From contig NZ_CP023689.1 in assembly GCF_008704715.1 (NCBI RefSeq), forward strand, positions 186,001 to 250,000: DNA of 64,000 nt, written 5' to 3'. Origin of the DNA: Streptomyces chartreusis (lineage in GTDB: Bacteria > Actinomycetota > Actinomycetes > Streptomycetales > Streptomycetaceae). Below, in pieces: positions 8,661 to 18,036 of this stretch. A program made the translations under genes and the position numbers. The stretch's first letter is position 1; each line of letters begins with the position of its first letter. Below the pieces are notes generated by a model that was not told the origin of the DNA, searched no databases, and saw only the letters and a program-made list of their open reading frames with translations.

Positions 8661-9404
8661 TCACATCCGGGATTTCAGTACGTCGACCTCGCAGCCCGGC
8701 GCGGTCGGGTCGAAGCCGTGCTCGGTCAGCCAGCGGATCGCCAGCAGGCTGCGGAGGGACCACCATGCGCGGATCACGTCGAGGTCGACGTCGGTGCCGT
8801 AGCCCGCGACGACGTCGTCGAGGTGCTCCTCGTGTCCGAGTGTCAGCGTGGCGAGGTCGTACAGGGGGTCACCCGGGCCCGCCTCGGACCAGTCGATGAT
8901 GCCCGAGACCTCGTCGCCGTCGACGAACACGTGGACGATCTGGAGGTCCCCGTGAGTGAAGGCCGGAGTCCACGGCCTGAGTGCGGCCTCGGCGACCTCG
9001 CGGTTGCGGGTGACCAGGTCGGCCGGCAGGACGCCGTTCGTCACGAGCAACTCGCACTCGACGTCGAGCTCCGCCATCAGCTCGTCGAGCCCCCGGGCCC
9101 GGCCGAGTCGTGGTGGCAACGGCGTGTCGTGCAGCTTGCGGACGGCCGCGCCCACCGCGGCCCACACCGCCGGAGACGCGGTCGACGGCTCACCGAGTCG
9201 GCCCAGCACCGTCCCGGGGACCGCGGCGATCGCCAGGACGGGCGGCTTGCGCCACAGGACCTCAGGAGTCGGCACCGGCACCAGGGCCATCGCCTCGACC
9301 TCGGCATCGATGCGCGCCTGATCGGCGTCCACCTTCAGGAACACGTCGCCGACGCGCAGGGTCGCGCGCTCGGAATGGGCGACGACGACTTCGACCTCAT
9401 CCAT
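8661..9404 (-). CDS. Aminoglycoside phosphotransferase (APH) family protein
   Basis: 247 residues with the protein-kinase-like APH fold: a glycine-poor N-lobe (LRVGDVFLKVDADQARIDAEVEAM with the nucleotide-binding Lys), the catalytic loop FTHGDLQIVHVFVDGD, and the metal-binding IIDWSEAGPGDPLYDLATL. The loop has the Brenner HGD but His where many members have the metal-binding Asn (HGDxxxxN); this variant occurs in actinobacterial members. APH-fold enzymes phosphorylate small hydroxylated molecules or act in drug resistance; the substrate is unknown. The chosen ATG begins the MDEVEVVVAHSER sequence at the normal family length. Confidence 0.78.
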   Translation of the reverse strand: MDEVEVVVAHSERATLRVGDVFLKVDADQARIDAEVEAMALVPVPTPEVLWRKPPVLAIAAVPGTVLGRLGEPSTASPAVWAAVGAAVRKLHDTPLPPRLGRARGLDELMAELDVECELLVTNGVLPADLVTRNREVAEAALRPWTPAFTHGDLQIVHVFVDGDEVSGIIDWSEAGPGDPLYDLATLTLGHEEHLDDVVAGYGTDVDLDVIRAWWSLRSLLAIRWLTEHGFDPTAPGCEVDVLKSRM

Positions 9405-9752
9405 GGGCGACCAGTGTCCCGGGGACGGTCGTCGATGTCGCCGGGTTTTGTCGCGACGCGTTGCGTGGCCCATCACGTCGCGCTGGTCGGCGGCCTCGTA
9501 CACAGCAGCGGTGCCGCCAGGTCGAGCCACCAGGCGCGGGGCAACGCCCAACTTGCCTTCGCGTCGGCCCACCCGGCGCATCAATCCCCAGGTCAGCCAT
9601 CCGCGCCGTACCACTAGCCCACCCGGGTCCTCTGGGCCGCCCGCACGCAACCCCGGCGGTGCGTCCCGCGGCCGTCGACCATCCCATGGGCCATGTTGCT
9701 GAAACGTCGAACCGATCAATCGGTCCCGGCCGGACGCGAAGGAGGCCCCGCG
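9405..9752. other. 348-bp gene-free stretch upstream of the aldehyde dehydrogenase operon
   Basis: No open frame here has plausible coding character: the translated products are Arg/Pro/Gly-rich in all frames. The last 45 bp hold a small palindrome (9711-9724) and the ribosome binding site of the downstream operon. The divergent phosphotransferase start is at its left edge, so promoters in both directions are expected here. Confidence 0.5.
9711..9724 (+). promoter_or_regulatory. Palindromic candidate operator before the betaine-like operon
   Basis: ACCGATCAATCGGT has 6-bp arms (ACCGAT/ATCGGT) around CA and ends 28 bp before the aldehyde dehydrogenase GTG. Its size suits a TetR-type repressor such as BetI, but no repressor gene is adjacent. 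Confidence 0.35.
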
Positions 9753-11219
9753 GTGGGTGAGCTCTACATCGACGGTGAGTGGACGCAGGCTGCGGGCGGT
9801 GCCCGGCGGGAGGTGGTGAATCCCTACGACGCGTCCGTCGTGACCACCGTCGACGAGGCCGACGCCACCGACGTGGACCGTGCCGTACGCGCTGCTCGGC
9901 GAGCCTTCGACAAGGGTGACTGGGCGAACGCCCCCACGCGTCACCGGGCCGACCTCCTGCTGCGCGTCCGTGATCTGCTGCTGCGGGACAAGGAGGACAT
10001 CGCCCGCACCGAGACGCTCGACACCGGAAAGACGCTGACCGAGGGTCGGATCGATGTGGAGGACGTGGCGAACGCCTTCCGGTACTTCGCCGAGCTCGCG
10101 GGCAAGGACGGCGGCAGGGTCGTGGACGTGGGCCCGGACGTCCTCAGTCGGGTCGTCTACCAGCCGGTCGGGGTGTGCGCGCTCATCGCCCCCTGGAACT
10201 ACCCGCTGCTCCAGGCCTCCTGGAAGGTGGCCCCGGCCCTGGCCGCCGGCAACTCCTTCGTCCTCAAACCGAGCGAGATCACTCCGCTCACCACGATCGC
10301 CATGATGCGCCTCATCGAGGAGGCCGGTGCGCCACCCGGCGTCGCCAACCTGGTGCTCGGTTCCGGAGCCACCGTAGGGGCCGCCCTCACCAGCCACCCC
10401 GAGGTCGACCTGGTGTCCTTCACCGGCGGTCTGTCCACCGGACGGTCCATCATGGCCAGCGCGGCGCAGGGGCCGAGGAACATCGCGCTGGAGCTGGGCG
10501 GCAAGAATCCCAACATCGTGTTCGCGGACGCCGACTTCGACGCCGCCGTGGACTACGCGCTGGACGCCGCCTTCCTGCACGCCGGACAGGTCTGCTCGGC
10601 CGGTTCGCGTCTGATGGTCGAGGACTCGCTGCACGACCGCTTCGTCGAGGCGTACGCCGACCGCGCGCGGGCGATCCGGCTCGGCAACGGCCTGGAGGAC
10701 GGCACCGAGAGCGGTCCGCTCAGCTCCGCCGCGCACCGCGAGAAGGTCGAGAGCTACATCGCCGTCGGCCGGGAGGAGGGCGCTCGGCTCGTCACCGGCG
10801 GCACCCGCCCCGACGACCCCGCCCTGAGCCGCGGCTTCTTCCTGCTGCCGACGATCTTCGCCGACTGCGACCGATCCATGCGCATCGTCCAGGAGGAAGT
10901 CTTCGGGCCTGTGGTGACCGTGGAGCGCTTCCGCACCGAGGACGAGGCGGTCGAGCTGGCCAACGACACGCGCTACGGCCTGGCGGGCGGTGTGTGGACC
11001 TCCGACGCGAGCCGTGCCCAGCGCGTCGCGCAGCGGCTGCGGCACGGCACCGTGTGGATCAACGACTTCCATCCTTACCTGCCGCAGGCCGAGTGGGGCG
11101 GTTTCGGCCGCTCCGGCGTCGGGCGCGAACTGGGGCCGACAGGGCTTCGCGAGTACCAGGAGGCCAAGCACATCTACCAGAACCTCGCCCCGGCTCGCTC
11201 GGGCTGGTTCAAGGGCTGA
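9753..11219 (+). CDS. betB: Aldehyde dehydrogenase, betaine-aldehyde dehydrogenase type
   Basis: 488 residues of the NAD(P)-dependent aldehyde dehydrogenase family. ALIAPWNYPLLQASWKVAPALAAGN is the N-terminal nucleotide-binding stretch, FTGGLSTGRSIM the glycine turn, LELGGKNPNIVF carries the general-base Glu, and HAGQVCSAGSRL the catalytic Cys. The start is a GTG with GAAGGAGG seven bases upstream; an ATG 60 bp earlier has no such site. The gene is followed by a GMC oxidoreductase and a permease, fitting oxidation of an imported alcohol through its aldehyde, as in choline to glycine betaine. betB is the best label, but other amino aldehydes are possible. Confidence 0.78.
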   Translation: MGELYIDGEWTQAAGGARREVVNPYDASVVTTVDEADATDVDRAVRAARRAFDKGDWANAPTRHRADLLLRVRDLLLRDKEDIARTETLDTGKTLTEGRIDVEDVANAFRYFAELAGKDGGRVVDVGPDVLSRVVYQPVGVCALIAPWNYPLLQASWKVAPALAAGNSFVLKPSEITPLTTIAMMRLIEEAGAPPGVANLVLGSGATVGAALTSHPEVDLVSFTGGLSTGRSIMASAAQGPRNIALELGGKNPNIVFADADFDAAVDYALDAAFLHAGQVCSAGSRLMVEDSLHDRFVEAYADRARAIRLGNGLEDGTESGPLSSAAHREKVESYIAVGREEGARLVTGGTRPDDPALSRGFFLLPTIFADCDRSMRIVQEEVFGPVVTVERFRTEDEAVELANDTRYGLAGGVWTSDASRAQRVAQRLRHGTVWINDFHPYLPQAEWGGFGRSGVGRELGPTGLREYQEAKHIYQNLAPARSGWFKG

Positions 11220-11313
11220 CCTCCGGGCCACTCAGCGCCCGTCCACGACGCGACGACCACGACAGACCGGCAGTGCGCCCCTTTGCGCGACAGCCGACGA
11301 AGAAGGGCACCGC

Positions 11314-12870
11314 ATGGCCCCCACCACCCCGCACGGCGCCGAGTCCGCCTACGACTACGTCATCGTCGGCGGCGGCACCGCCGGCTGCGTGCTCGCCGCC
11401 CGCCTGAGCGAGGACCCCGACTGCCGCGTCTGCGTCATCGAGGGGGGCCCCAGCGACGTCGGCGACGAACGCATCCTGCGCCTGCGCAACTGGATCAACC
11501 TGCTCGGCTCGGAATTCGACTACGGCTACACGACCGTCGAGCAGCCGCGCGGCAACTCCCACATCCTGCACTCACGTGCCCGTGTCCTCGGCGGTTGTTC
11601 CTCGCACAACACGTTGATCAGCTTCCTGCCGCTGCCGCAGGACCTCGACGACTGGGTGAGCCGGGGCTGTGCCGGGTGGGACCCGGCGACGATCCTCCCG
11701 TACCGGGAGCGGCTGTTGACCGAGATCGTCCCGGTGGCGGAGGCCGACCGCAATCCCATCGCCAAGGACTTCGTCACCGCGGCCGCCCGCGCCCTCGGCG
11801 TCCCCGTCGTCGACGACTTCAACGCCGAACCCTTCGCAGACGGCGCCGGTTTCTTCTCGCTGGCCTACCAGCCGGAGGGCAACCTGCGCTCCTCCGCCTC
11901 CGTCACCTACCTCCACCCCGTCCTGGACCGGCCCAACCTCACACTCCTGCTGGAGACCTGGGCCCACCGGCTCCTCACCGACGAGTCGGGGCGGACGACC
12001 CGTGTCGCCGTGCGCGGCGCCGACGGCGAGCCGGGCACCGTGCGTGCCGAGCGTGAACTCCTGCTGTGCGCCGGAGCCATCGACACCCCGCGCCTGCTGA
12101 TGCTGTCCGGTATCGGCCCGGCCGACGACCTGCGCGCCCTGGGCATCCCCGTACACGCCGACCTGCCCGGCGTAGGGGAAAACCTGCTGGACCACCCCGA
12201 GTCGGTGATCCTCTGGGAGACCGCCGGCCCGTTGCCGCCCAATTCCGCGATGGACTCCGACGCCGGGCTGTTCCTGCGCCGCGACAAGAACCAGCCGCGC
12301 CCCGACCTGATGTTCCACTTCTACCAGGTGCCGTTCACCGTCAACACCGAGCGCCTGGGCTACCCCGTGCCGCAGTACGGAGTGTGCATGACGCCGAACG
12401 TGCCGCGTGCCCGCTCGACCGGCCGCATGTGGCTGCGCAGCGCCAATCCCGCCGAGCATCCCGCCCTGGACTTCCGGTACTTCACCGACCCGGAGGGCCA
12501 CGACGAGCGCACCATCGTGGACGGGCTGAGGGTCGCCCGCGAGGTCGCCGCCACCGACCCGTTGCGCGACTGGCTCGTCCGCGAGGTGGCGCCCGGCCCG
12601 GACGTCGTCTCCGACGCCGACCTGTCGGAGTACGGCCGCCGTGCGGCGCACACCGTCTACCACCCGGCAGGCACCTGCCGCATGGGCGCCCCGGACGACC
12701 CGATGGCCGTCTGCGACCCGGAGTTGAGGGTGCGCGGCGTCGAGGGCCTGCGGATCGTCGACGCGTCGGTGTTCCCGACGATGCCCACCATCAACCCGAT
12801 GGTGACCGTCCTGCTCGCCGCCGAACGCGCGGCCGATCTGATCGCCAAGGAACAGGGGGCACGGCCATGA
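11314..12870 (+). CDS. betA: GMC-family FAD oxidoreductase, choline-dehydrogenase type
   Basis: 518 residues. The dinucleotide-binding DYVIVGGGTAGCVLAARLSE opens the protein, followed by the GMC signature ARVLGGCSSHNTLI, the second signature GAIDTPRLLMLSGIGPADDL, and the C-terminal catalytic HTVYHPAGTCRMG with INPMVTVLLAAERAADLI. RVLGG is followed by CSS where most members have SSS. It oxidises an alcohol to an aldehyde with FAD, feeding the upstream dehydrogenase. The start ATG has AGAAGG upstream. It is 94 bp behind the aldehyde dehydrogenase and its stop overlaps the permease start (ATGA), so the three genes form one operon. Confidence 0.78.
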   Translation: MAPTTPHGAESAYDYVIVGGGTAGCVLAARLSEDPDCRVCVIEGGPSDVGDERILRLRNWINLLGSEFDYGYTTVEQPRGNSHILHSRARVLGGCSSHNTLISFLPLPQDLDDWVSRGCAGWDPATILPYRERLLTEIVPVAEADRNPIAKDFVTAAARALGVPVVDDFNAEPFADGAGFFSLAYQPEGNLRSSASVTYLHPVLDRPNLTLLLETWAHRLLTDESGRTTRVAVRGADGEPGTVRAERELLLCAGAIDTPRLLMLSGIGPADDLRALGIPVHADLPGVGENLLDHPESVILWETAGPLPPNSAMDSDAGLFLRRDKNQPRPDLMFHFYQVPFTVNTERLGYPVPQYGVCMTPNVPRARSTGRMWLRSANPAEHPALDFRYFTDPEGHDERTIVDGLRVAREVAATDPLRDWLVREVAPGPDVVSDADLSEYGRRAAHTVYHPAGTCRMGAPDDPMAVCDPELRVRGVEGLRIVDASVFPTMPTINPMVTVLLAAERAADLIAKEQGARP

Positions 12871-14342
12871 CCGCTACGCCATCTCCCGCGTCCGGCGTCC
12901 CGACCGGGGAGCCCGGCTCGGAGTTCCGCAAGGACATGAGCCCATGGGCCAACTTCGCCCTCGGCTTCACCTACCTCTCCCCGGTGGTGGGCACCTACAC
13001 CCTCTTCGGCATCGCGATCGCCGACGGCGGACCGCCGATGATCTGGGCGTTCCTGGTCGCCGGCTGCGGCCAGTTCCTCGTCGCGCTGATCTTCGGCGAG
13101 GTCGTCGCCCAGTACCCCATCGCGGGCGGCGTCTACCCGTGGGCCCGGCGGCTGTGGGGCAAGCGCTGGGCGTGGATGACCGGCTGGGTGTACATGTGGG
13201 CGCTGCTGGTGACCATCACCTCCGTCGCGTACGGCGCCGGCCCCTACATCGCCATCCTCTTCGGCTTCAGAGCCACCGTGCACACCACCGTGCTGTGCAC
13301 CGCCGTGCTCATCGTCGTCGCCATCCTCGTCAACTACATGGGCACCAAGGCACTGTCGACGGCGGCGCTCATCGGTTTCTCCGGCGAGCTCATCGGCGCC
13401 CTCGTCGTCGGCGTCTACCTGCTGTCCACCCACCGCCACCAGGGCCTCGGCGTCATCTTCGACACCTACGGTGTCGAGGGAGACGGCTCCTACCTGCCGG
13501 CGTTCCTGGCAGCCGGCATCATCGGCCTCTACCAGTACTACGGCTTCGAGGCGTGCGGCGACACTGCCGAGGAGGTCGCTCACCCGGGCCGGGTCATCCC
13601 CCGCGCGATGCGCCGCACCATCTACATCGGCGGCTCGGCGGCCACGTTCACCTGCATGTCGCTGCTGCTGTCGGTCACGGACTTCAACGCGATCATCTCG
13701 GGCGAGCAGACCGACCCGGTGGTGGACGTGCTGTTCGACGCGATGGGCGAGGCCGGGGCGCGGACGGTGATGGCCGTGGTGCTGATCTCCTTCCTGTCCT
13801 GCACGATCAGCCTCCAGGCCGCGGCCGGGCGGCTCATCTACTCCTACGCCCGTGACGAGATGATCGTCGGGCATCGGCTGCTGCGGCGGTTCGTCCACGC
13901 CCGTGCGGTGCCGAGCTGGGCGCTGTTCGTGTCCGCGGCGATCCCGCTGCTCATCGCCTTCGCCTCACTGCTCTCCGAGGACGCCCTCACCAACATCGTG
14001 TCGTTCGCCATCCTCGGCATCTACGGCTCGTTCCAGATGGTCGTCCTGGCCGCGCTCCGAGCCCGGCTCAAGGGCTGGCGCCCGGCCGGGGAGTTCACCC
14101 TCGGGCGGTGGGGCCTCGCGGTGAACGTCGCCGCGCTGGTCTACGGCATCCTCGCCATCATCAACATCTCCTGGGCCCGGTCCCCGGAGAAGTCCTGGTG
14201 GGAGAACTGGATCGTCCTGCTGTGCGGCGGGGTCGTCGTGGGCACCGGCCTGCTCTACATGTTCACCACCCATCACTACGGCCGCGGGGACGCCCCCGCC
14301 GGCGACGCTGTACCGGAGAAGCAAGGTCTGCCCGCCGACTGA
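12867..14342 (+). CDS. APC-superfamily amino acid/amine permease
   Basis: 491 residues with about 12 hydrophobic helices. SPWANFALGFTYLSPVVGTYTLFGIAIADGGPPMIW is the helix 1/2 region of the amino-acid permease (APC) family, and GLYQYYGFEACGDTAEEVAHPGRVIPRAM is its helix 6 consensus with the E..A.E..NP-like motif. Relatives import GABA, ethanolamine, choline or other amines. The start ATG overlaps the oxidoreductase stop. Choline systems more often use BCCT or ABC carriers, so this APC permease makes the operon substrate uncertain. Only 10 bp separate its stop from the convergent hybrid kinase. Confidence 0.83.
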   Translation: MTATPSPASGVPTGEPGSEFRKDMSPWANFALGFTYLSPVVGTYTLFGIAIADGGPPMIWAFLVAGCGQFLVALIFGEVVAQYPIAGGVYPWARRLWGKRWAWMTGWVYMWALLVTITSVAYGAGPYIAILFGFRATVHTTVLCTAVLIVVAILVNYMGTKALSTAALIGFSGELIGALVVGVYLLSTHRHQGLGVIFDTYGVEGDGSYLPAFLAAGIIGLYQYYGFEACGDTAEEVAHPGRVIPRAMRRTIYIGGSAATFTCMSLLLSVTDFNAIISGEQTDPVVDVLFDAMGEAGARTVMAVVLISFLSCTISLQAAAGRLIYSYARDEMIVGHRLLRRFVHARAVPSWALFVSAAIPLLIAFASLLSEDALTNIVSFAILGIYGSFQMVVLAALRARLKGWRPAGEFTLGRWGLAVNVAALVYGILAIINISWARSPEKSWWENWIVLLCGGVVVGTGLLYMFTTHHYGRGDAPAGDAVPEKQGLPAD

Positions 14343-14352
14343 CCTGGGGGCA

Positions 14353-17300
14353 TCAAGGCGTTGGTTCCGCTGTGGCCGCGAGCAGGGCGGTGTCGTCGTC
14401 GACGCGGTCGGGGGTGTTCAGCAGTTCCAGGGCTCGTTCGGTGATCCGCTGGGGGTCGGTGCGGGCGGCGGCGGGCAGCGTGGCGCAGATCTGGCGCAGG
14501 GCCGCGAGGCAGCCGTCCAGGGACAGGGCCCGGTTCTCCACCAGGCCGTCGGTGTACAGCAGGAGGCTGGTGCCGGGCGGGAACGCCACCTCGTGGTCGA
14601 CCGGGGTGCTGCCCAGTCCCAGCGGTAGCGCCGGCGGCAGCTCCAGATAGGAGACGTCGGTGGCTATCAGCAGGGGCGGCAGGTGCCCGCTGGCGGCGTA
14701 GCGCAGGCGATGACGGTGCGGGTCGTAGACGGCGTAGAGGCAGGTGGCGAAGCGTTCGGTGGCGATCGACTGCAGGTAGGCGTCGAGCCTGGCCAGCACC
14801 TCTGCCGGGCCGGCGCCCTCCATCGCGAGGCTGTGCAGGGCGGAGCGGAGCTGGCCCATCACGATGGCAGCGTCCACGTCGTGGCCCATGACGTCGCCGA
14901 TGGCGAATCCGACCCCGCCGTCGGGCAGTGCGAGCACGTCGTACCAGTCGCCGCCGACCTCGGCGCCGCGGTTGCTGGCCCCGTAGTGGGTGGCCAGGCG
15001 TACCCCGGGCACGTGGGGCAGGCTGTGGGGCAGCAGGGCGCGTTGCAGGGTCAGGGCGAGGCGGCGCTCGTTGTGGTACCGGGTGGCGTTGTCGTAGGCC
15101 AGGGCCAGGCGGTGGGCGAGGTTCTCCAGATATTTGTGCTCGACCGCGTCGTAGTCGGCCTGCCGGACCAGTACCAGGGCCCCCAGTGTGCGGTCGTGAG
15201 CGTGGAGCCGCAGGGCCAGCACGGAAGCGGGTGACGAGTGCGGGCCTGATCGGGTCGGGGCGGTGCCGTTGATCGCTTGGGTGGCGGCGGTGGCCAGGGC
15301 CTCCCGGGCGAGAAGGGGGGTGCCTTCGATGTATGCAGGGGGCGACTGGGCCGGAGTGGTTCTCGCGTCGGTGAGGTGGATGCTGATCTGGTCGGCGAAG
15401 TCGGGCAGCAGGATCTCGCCGGCGGTCCGGAGGATCTGGTCCGGGTCGAGGGTGGCGGACAGCCGCAGGCCCGCGTCGGCCAGGGAGGCCAGTACGGCGA
15501 GCTGGTCGCGGGTCTCGGTCAGGGCCCGTTCGCGCAGCTGCGACAGCTCCAACCCGGTGCGGACGCGCGCCAGCAACTGGCGCGCGGAGAAGGGTTTGGC
15601 CAGGTAGTCGTCGGCGCCGGCCTGCCGGCCCTGCACGGATTCCTCCTCACCGGCGCGGGCGGTGAGCAGGACGATGGGCAGGCGGGAGGTGCGCGGGTCG
15701 GCGCGCAGCGCCCTGACCAGCTCGAAGCCGTCCATGCGGGGCATCATCACGTCGCTGAGCACCAACTCCACCGGCTCTGCCAGGGCCATCTCCAGGGCAG
15801 CCCGGCCGTCGGCGGCGGGCAGCACTTCGTAGTCGGTCTGGAGGAGCTGAGTGAGGTAGGCGCGCATGTCGGCGTTGTCGTCGACGACCAGGAGGCGGGG
15901 CCGGTGGGGGCGGTCGGTTTCCTCAGGGCTGGAGTCGTGGGTCGCGGGTGCTTGCAGGGTGTGCGAGGCGGGGTCAGGTGTCAGCCAGCCCAGTGCCTCG
16001 TCCACATAGGCCGCGGCGCGGCCCGGTCGGCCGGACTTCCTGGAGGCTTCCCCGGGGGATGCGGTGACGGTCGGGGCCGGGCGGGTCCGGTGGGCGTCGG
16101 CGAAAGGGAGGTCCACGGTGACGGTGGTGCCCTGCCCGAGCAGGCTGTCCACGCCGACGATGCCGTCGTGTGCCTCCACCAGGTCCTTCACCAGCACCAG
16201 GCCGAGGCCGCTGCCCTCGTGGGAGCGGGAGCGGGCGCCGCGGACCCGGTAGAAGCGCTCGAACAGGCGCGGCAGCTCGCTCGCGGGGATGCCGGTGCCG
16301 GTGTCGGTCACGGTCAGCCGGGCCCGGTCCCCGGCCGAAGCCACCTGGACCCGGACGCCGCCGGTGAAGGTGAACTTCAGGGCGTTGCTGAGCAGGTTGA
16401 GGACGATCTTTTCCCACATCTCCCGGTCCAGGGAGACCGGGTCGGGCAGCGGCGGGCAGTCCACGTCCAGCGTCAGCCCGGCCGCCTCGAAGGCGGAGCG
16501 GAACACCCCGGCCAGCTCGGCCGTGACACCGGCGAGGTCGACCGGCTCAAGGGTCGGGCGTATCTGCCCGGCCCCGGCCTTGGCGACGTCCAGGAGGGTG
16601 TTGACCTGCTTCAGCAGGCGCAGGGCACCGCGCTCGGCCAGCTCAAGCTGTTCGCGTCGCTCGGGCCGGGCCTCGTCCGCCAGGGCCTGCTGGAGAGGGC
16701 CCAGGAGCAGGGTGAGCGGGGTGCGCAGTTCATGGCTGACGTTGGCGAAGAAGGTGGTCTTGGCTCGGTCCAGCTCGGCCAGTGCTTCCGCCCTCCGGCG
16801 CTGCTCGTCATGGGCGAGCGCGGCCGTCAGCGCCCCGGCGACGGCGGCGGCGAGCACCTCCAGGAAGTCCCGGTAGGTCCCAGCCGGCGGGAAGCAGGGA
16901 TTGACGCCCACGACCAGGACTCCGCCCACCTGCCCCGCACAGTCCAGTGGCAGGGCCAGCACCTCCTCGACGGGGAGCCAGGCGGCGGCGGTGTGCTGCC
17001 CGGCCGTGTTGGTGAGTGAGGCGGCGGGCAGCGTGGCAGGGGCACCTTCGGCGGCCACCTGCGCCAGCCGGGCCACGATCTCTGACGCGTCCGCCGTACT
17101 CCCCGAGACCTCCCCAGCTCCTGGCTGGAGCCCGGCGGAGGCGGCCAGTCGTAGCTTCCCCGCCTCGGCGGCCAGATACAGGCCCATGAACGGGATCTCC
17201 TCGGGATACGAGCCCAGCACTTCCGCTACGACGCGGGCGACCTCGTCGGGAGTGAGCAGCCCGGCGGTGCGGGCGCCGGTCTCGCTCAGCAGGCGCAGCC

Positions 17301-17808
17301 GGCGCTCGCCCAGTACCCGGCCGGTGGTCTCGGTGATGATCTGGAGCACGCCGCCGGCGGTGCCGTCGTCCAGCAGTACGGGCTGGAAGGAGGAGTCGAA
17401 GTAGCACTGCTCCGGGAAGCCGTGGCGCTCCATGATGAGCGGCTCGTCGGGGATCAGCAGGGACTTGCGAGTGTCGACCACATAGTGGAAGTGGGAGCTC
17501 ACGGGGTGGGCCCAGACCTCGGGGAACACGTCCTTGTAGGGCCTGCCGAGTGCCCAGGGGTGTTTGGCGCCGACGATGGGTGAGGAGCCCAGGTTGTACA
17601 GCGTGGCGAACTCGGTGCCCCAGTAGAGGGCCATGCCGTGCTCGGAGGTGAGCATGAGGCGCAGGGTGTCCACCAGGGGTCCCGGCCAGGACTCGGGGGG
17701 TCCGAGCGGGGTCGCCGCCCACTCGATCCCGGACAGAAGCTCGCCGAACTCACCGGCCTCGGCGAACATCCGGGCCGCCGCGGTGCGCGGGTCGTCGGGC
17801 CGGGTCAT
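14353..17808 (-). CDS. Hybrid sensor kinase with receiver, GAF and SpoIIE-type PP2C phosphatase domains
   Basis: 1151 residues. Order: PAS-like domain (about 15-165), GAF-like sensor (about 175-335), HisKA with NVSHELRTPL and phospho-accepting His359, HATPase with NALKF, GTGIP and GSGLGL motifs (to about 585), receiver with Asp686 in LSDVMMPRMDG and the following KPF, second GAF (about 760-910), and a PP2C/SpoIIE phosphatase (GGDWYD at 951-956, DVMGHD, then LLYTDGLVE and DDDTALL) to the end. One protein could thus autophosphorylate, transfer to its receiver and set phosphatase output on an anti-anti-sigma factor. No membrane helix is seen, so it is cytosolic. The chosen ATG lies behind AGGAGG; upstream in-frame ATGs lack one. 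Confidence 0.88.
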   Translation of the reverse strand: MTRPDDPRTAAARMFAEAGEFGELLSGIEWAATPLGPPESWPGPLVDTLRLMLTSEHGMALYWGTEFATLYNLGSSPIVGAKHPWALGRPYKDVFPEVWAHPVSSHFHYVVDTRKSLLIPDEPLIMERHGFPEQCYFDSSFQPVLLDDGTAGGVLQIITETTGRVLGERRLRLLSETGARTAGLLTPDEVARVVAEVLGSYPEEIPFMGLYLAAEAGKLRLAASAGLQPGAGEVSGSTADASEIVARLAQVAAEGAPATLPAASLTNTAGQHTAAAWLPVEEVLALPLDCAGQVGGVLVVGVNPCFPPAGTYRDFLEVLAAAVAGALTAALAHDEQRRRAEALAELDRAKTTFFANVSHELRTPLTLLLGPLQQALADEARPERREQLELAERGALRLLKQVNTLLDVAKAGAGQIRPTLEPVDLAGVTAELAGVFRSAFEAAGLTLDVDCPPLPDPVSLDREMWEKIVLNLLSNALKFTFTGGVRVQVASAGDRARLTVTDTGTGIPASELPRLFERFYRVRGARSRSHEGSGLGLVLVKDLVEAHDGIVGVDSLLGQGTTVTVDLPFADAHRTRPAPTVTASPGEASRKSGRPGRAAAYVDEALGWLTPDPASHTLQAPATHDSSPEETDRPHRPRLLVVDDNADMRAYLTQLLQTDYEVLPAADGRAALEMALAEPVELVLSDVMMPRMDGFELVRALRADPRTSRLPIVLLTARAGEEESVQGRQAGADDYLAKPFSARQLLARVRTGLELSQLRERALTETRDQLAVLASLADAGLRLSATLDPDQILRTAGEILLPDFADQISIHLTDARTTPAQSPPAYIEGTPLLAREALATAATQAINGTAPTRSGPHSSPASVLALRLHAHDRTLGALVLVRQADYDAVEHKYLENLAHRLALAYDNATRYHNERRLALTLQRALLPHSLPHVPGVRLATHYGASNRGAEVGGDWYDVLALPDGGVGFAIGDVMGHDVDAAIVMGQLRSALHSLAMEGAGPAEVLARLDAYLQSIATERFATCLYAVYDPHRHRLRYAASGHLPPLLIATDVSYLELPPALPLGLGSTPVDHEVAFPPGTSLLLYTDGLVENRALSLDGCLAALRQICATLPAAARTDPQRITERALELLNTPDRVDDDTALLAATAEPTP

Positions 17809-18036
17809 CGAGAAATCTTCCTCCTGGCGCCTGGTGATCCGCCTGCGCCCTCCCAAGGCTGCCGACGCTCACTCGCTGCGAGCCTTGCGGGCAGATCGGA
17901 CGCCGGATCCGATGGTTCTGGCGACACTCCTGCGAGAATTACAACATTAAAGAGGCCTAAAATGCGATTTTCTGGTCACGACTCCGGCCCCGCTCGGCAG
18001 AGACCCTGACGGCAGCCCGCTGCGTACCCTGGCGGC

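Noticed and set aside
8661..11231. Minus-strand frame extending the phosphotransferase through the aldehyde dehydrogenase
   Set aside because: Only its last 247 codons match the APH family; the rest is antisense to the aldehyde dehydrogenase.
17809..18036. AT-rich stretch (about 17935-17970) upstream of the hybrid kinase as an origin or attachment site
   Set aside because: Short, non-repetitive, and best explained as a divergent promoter region.
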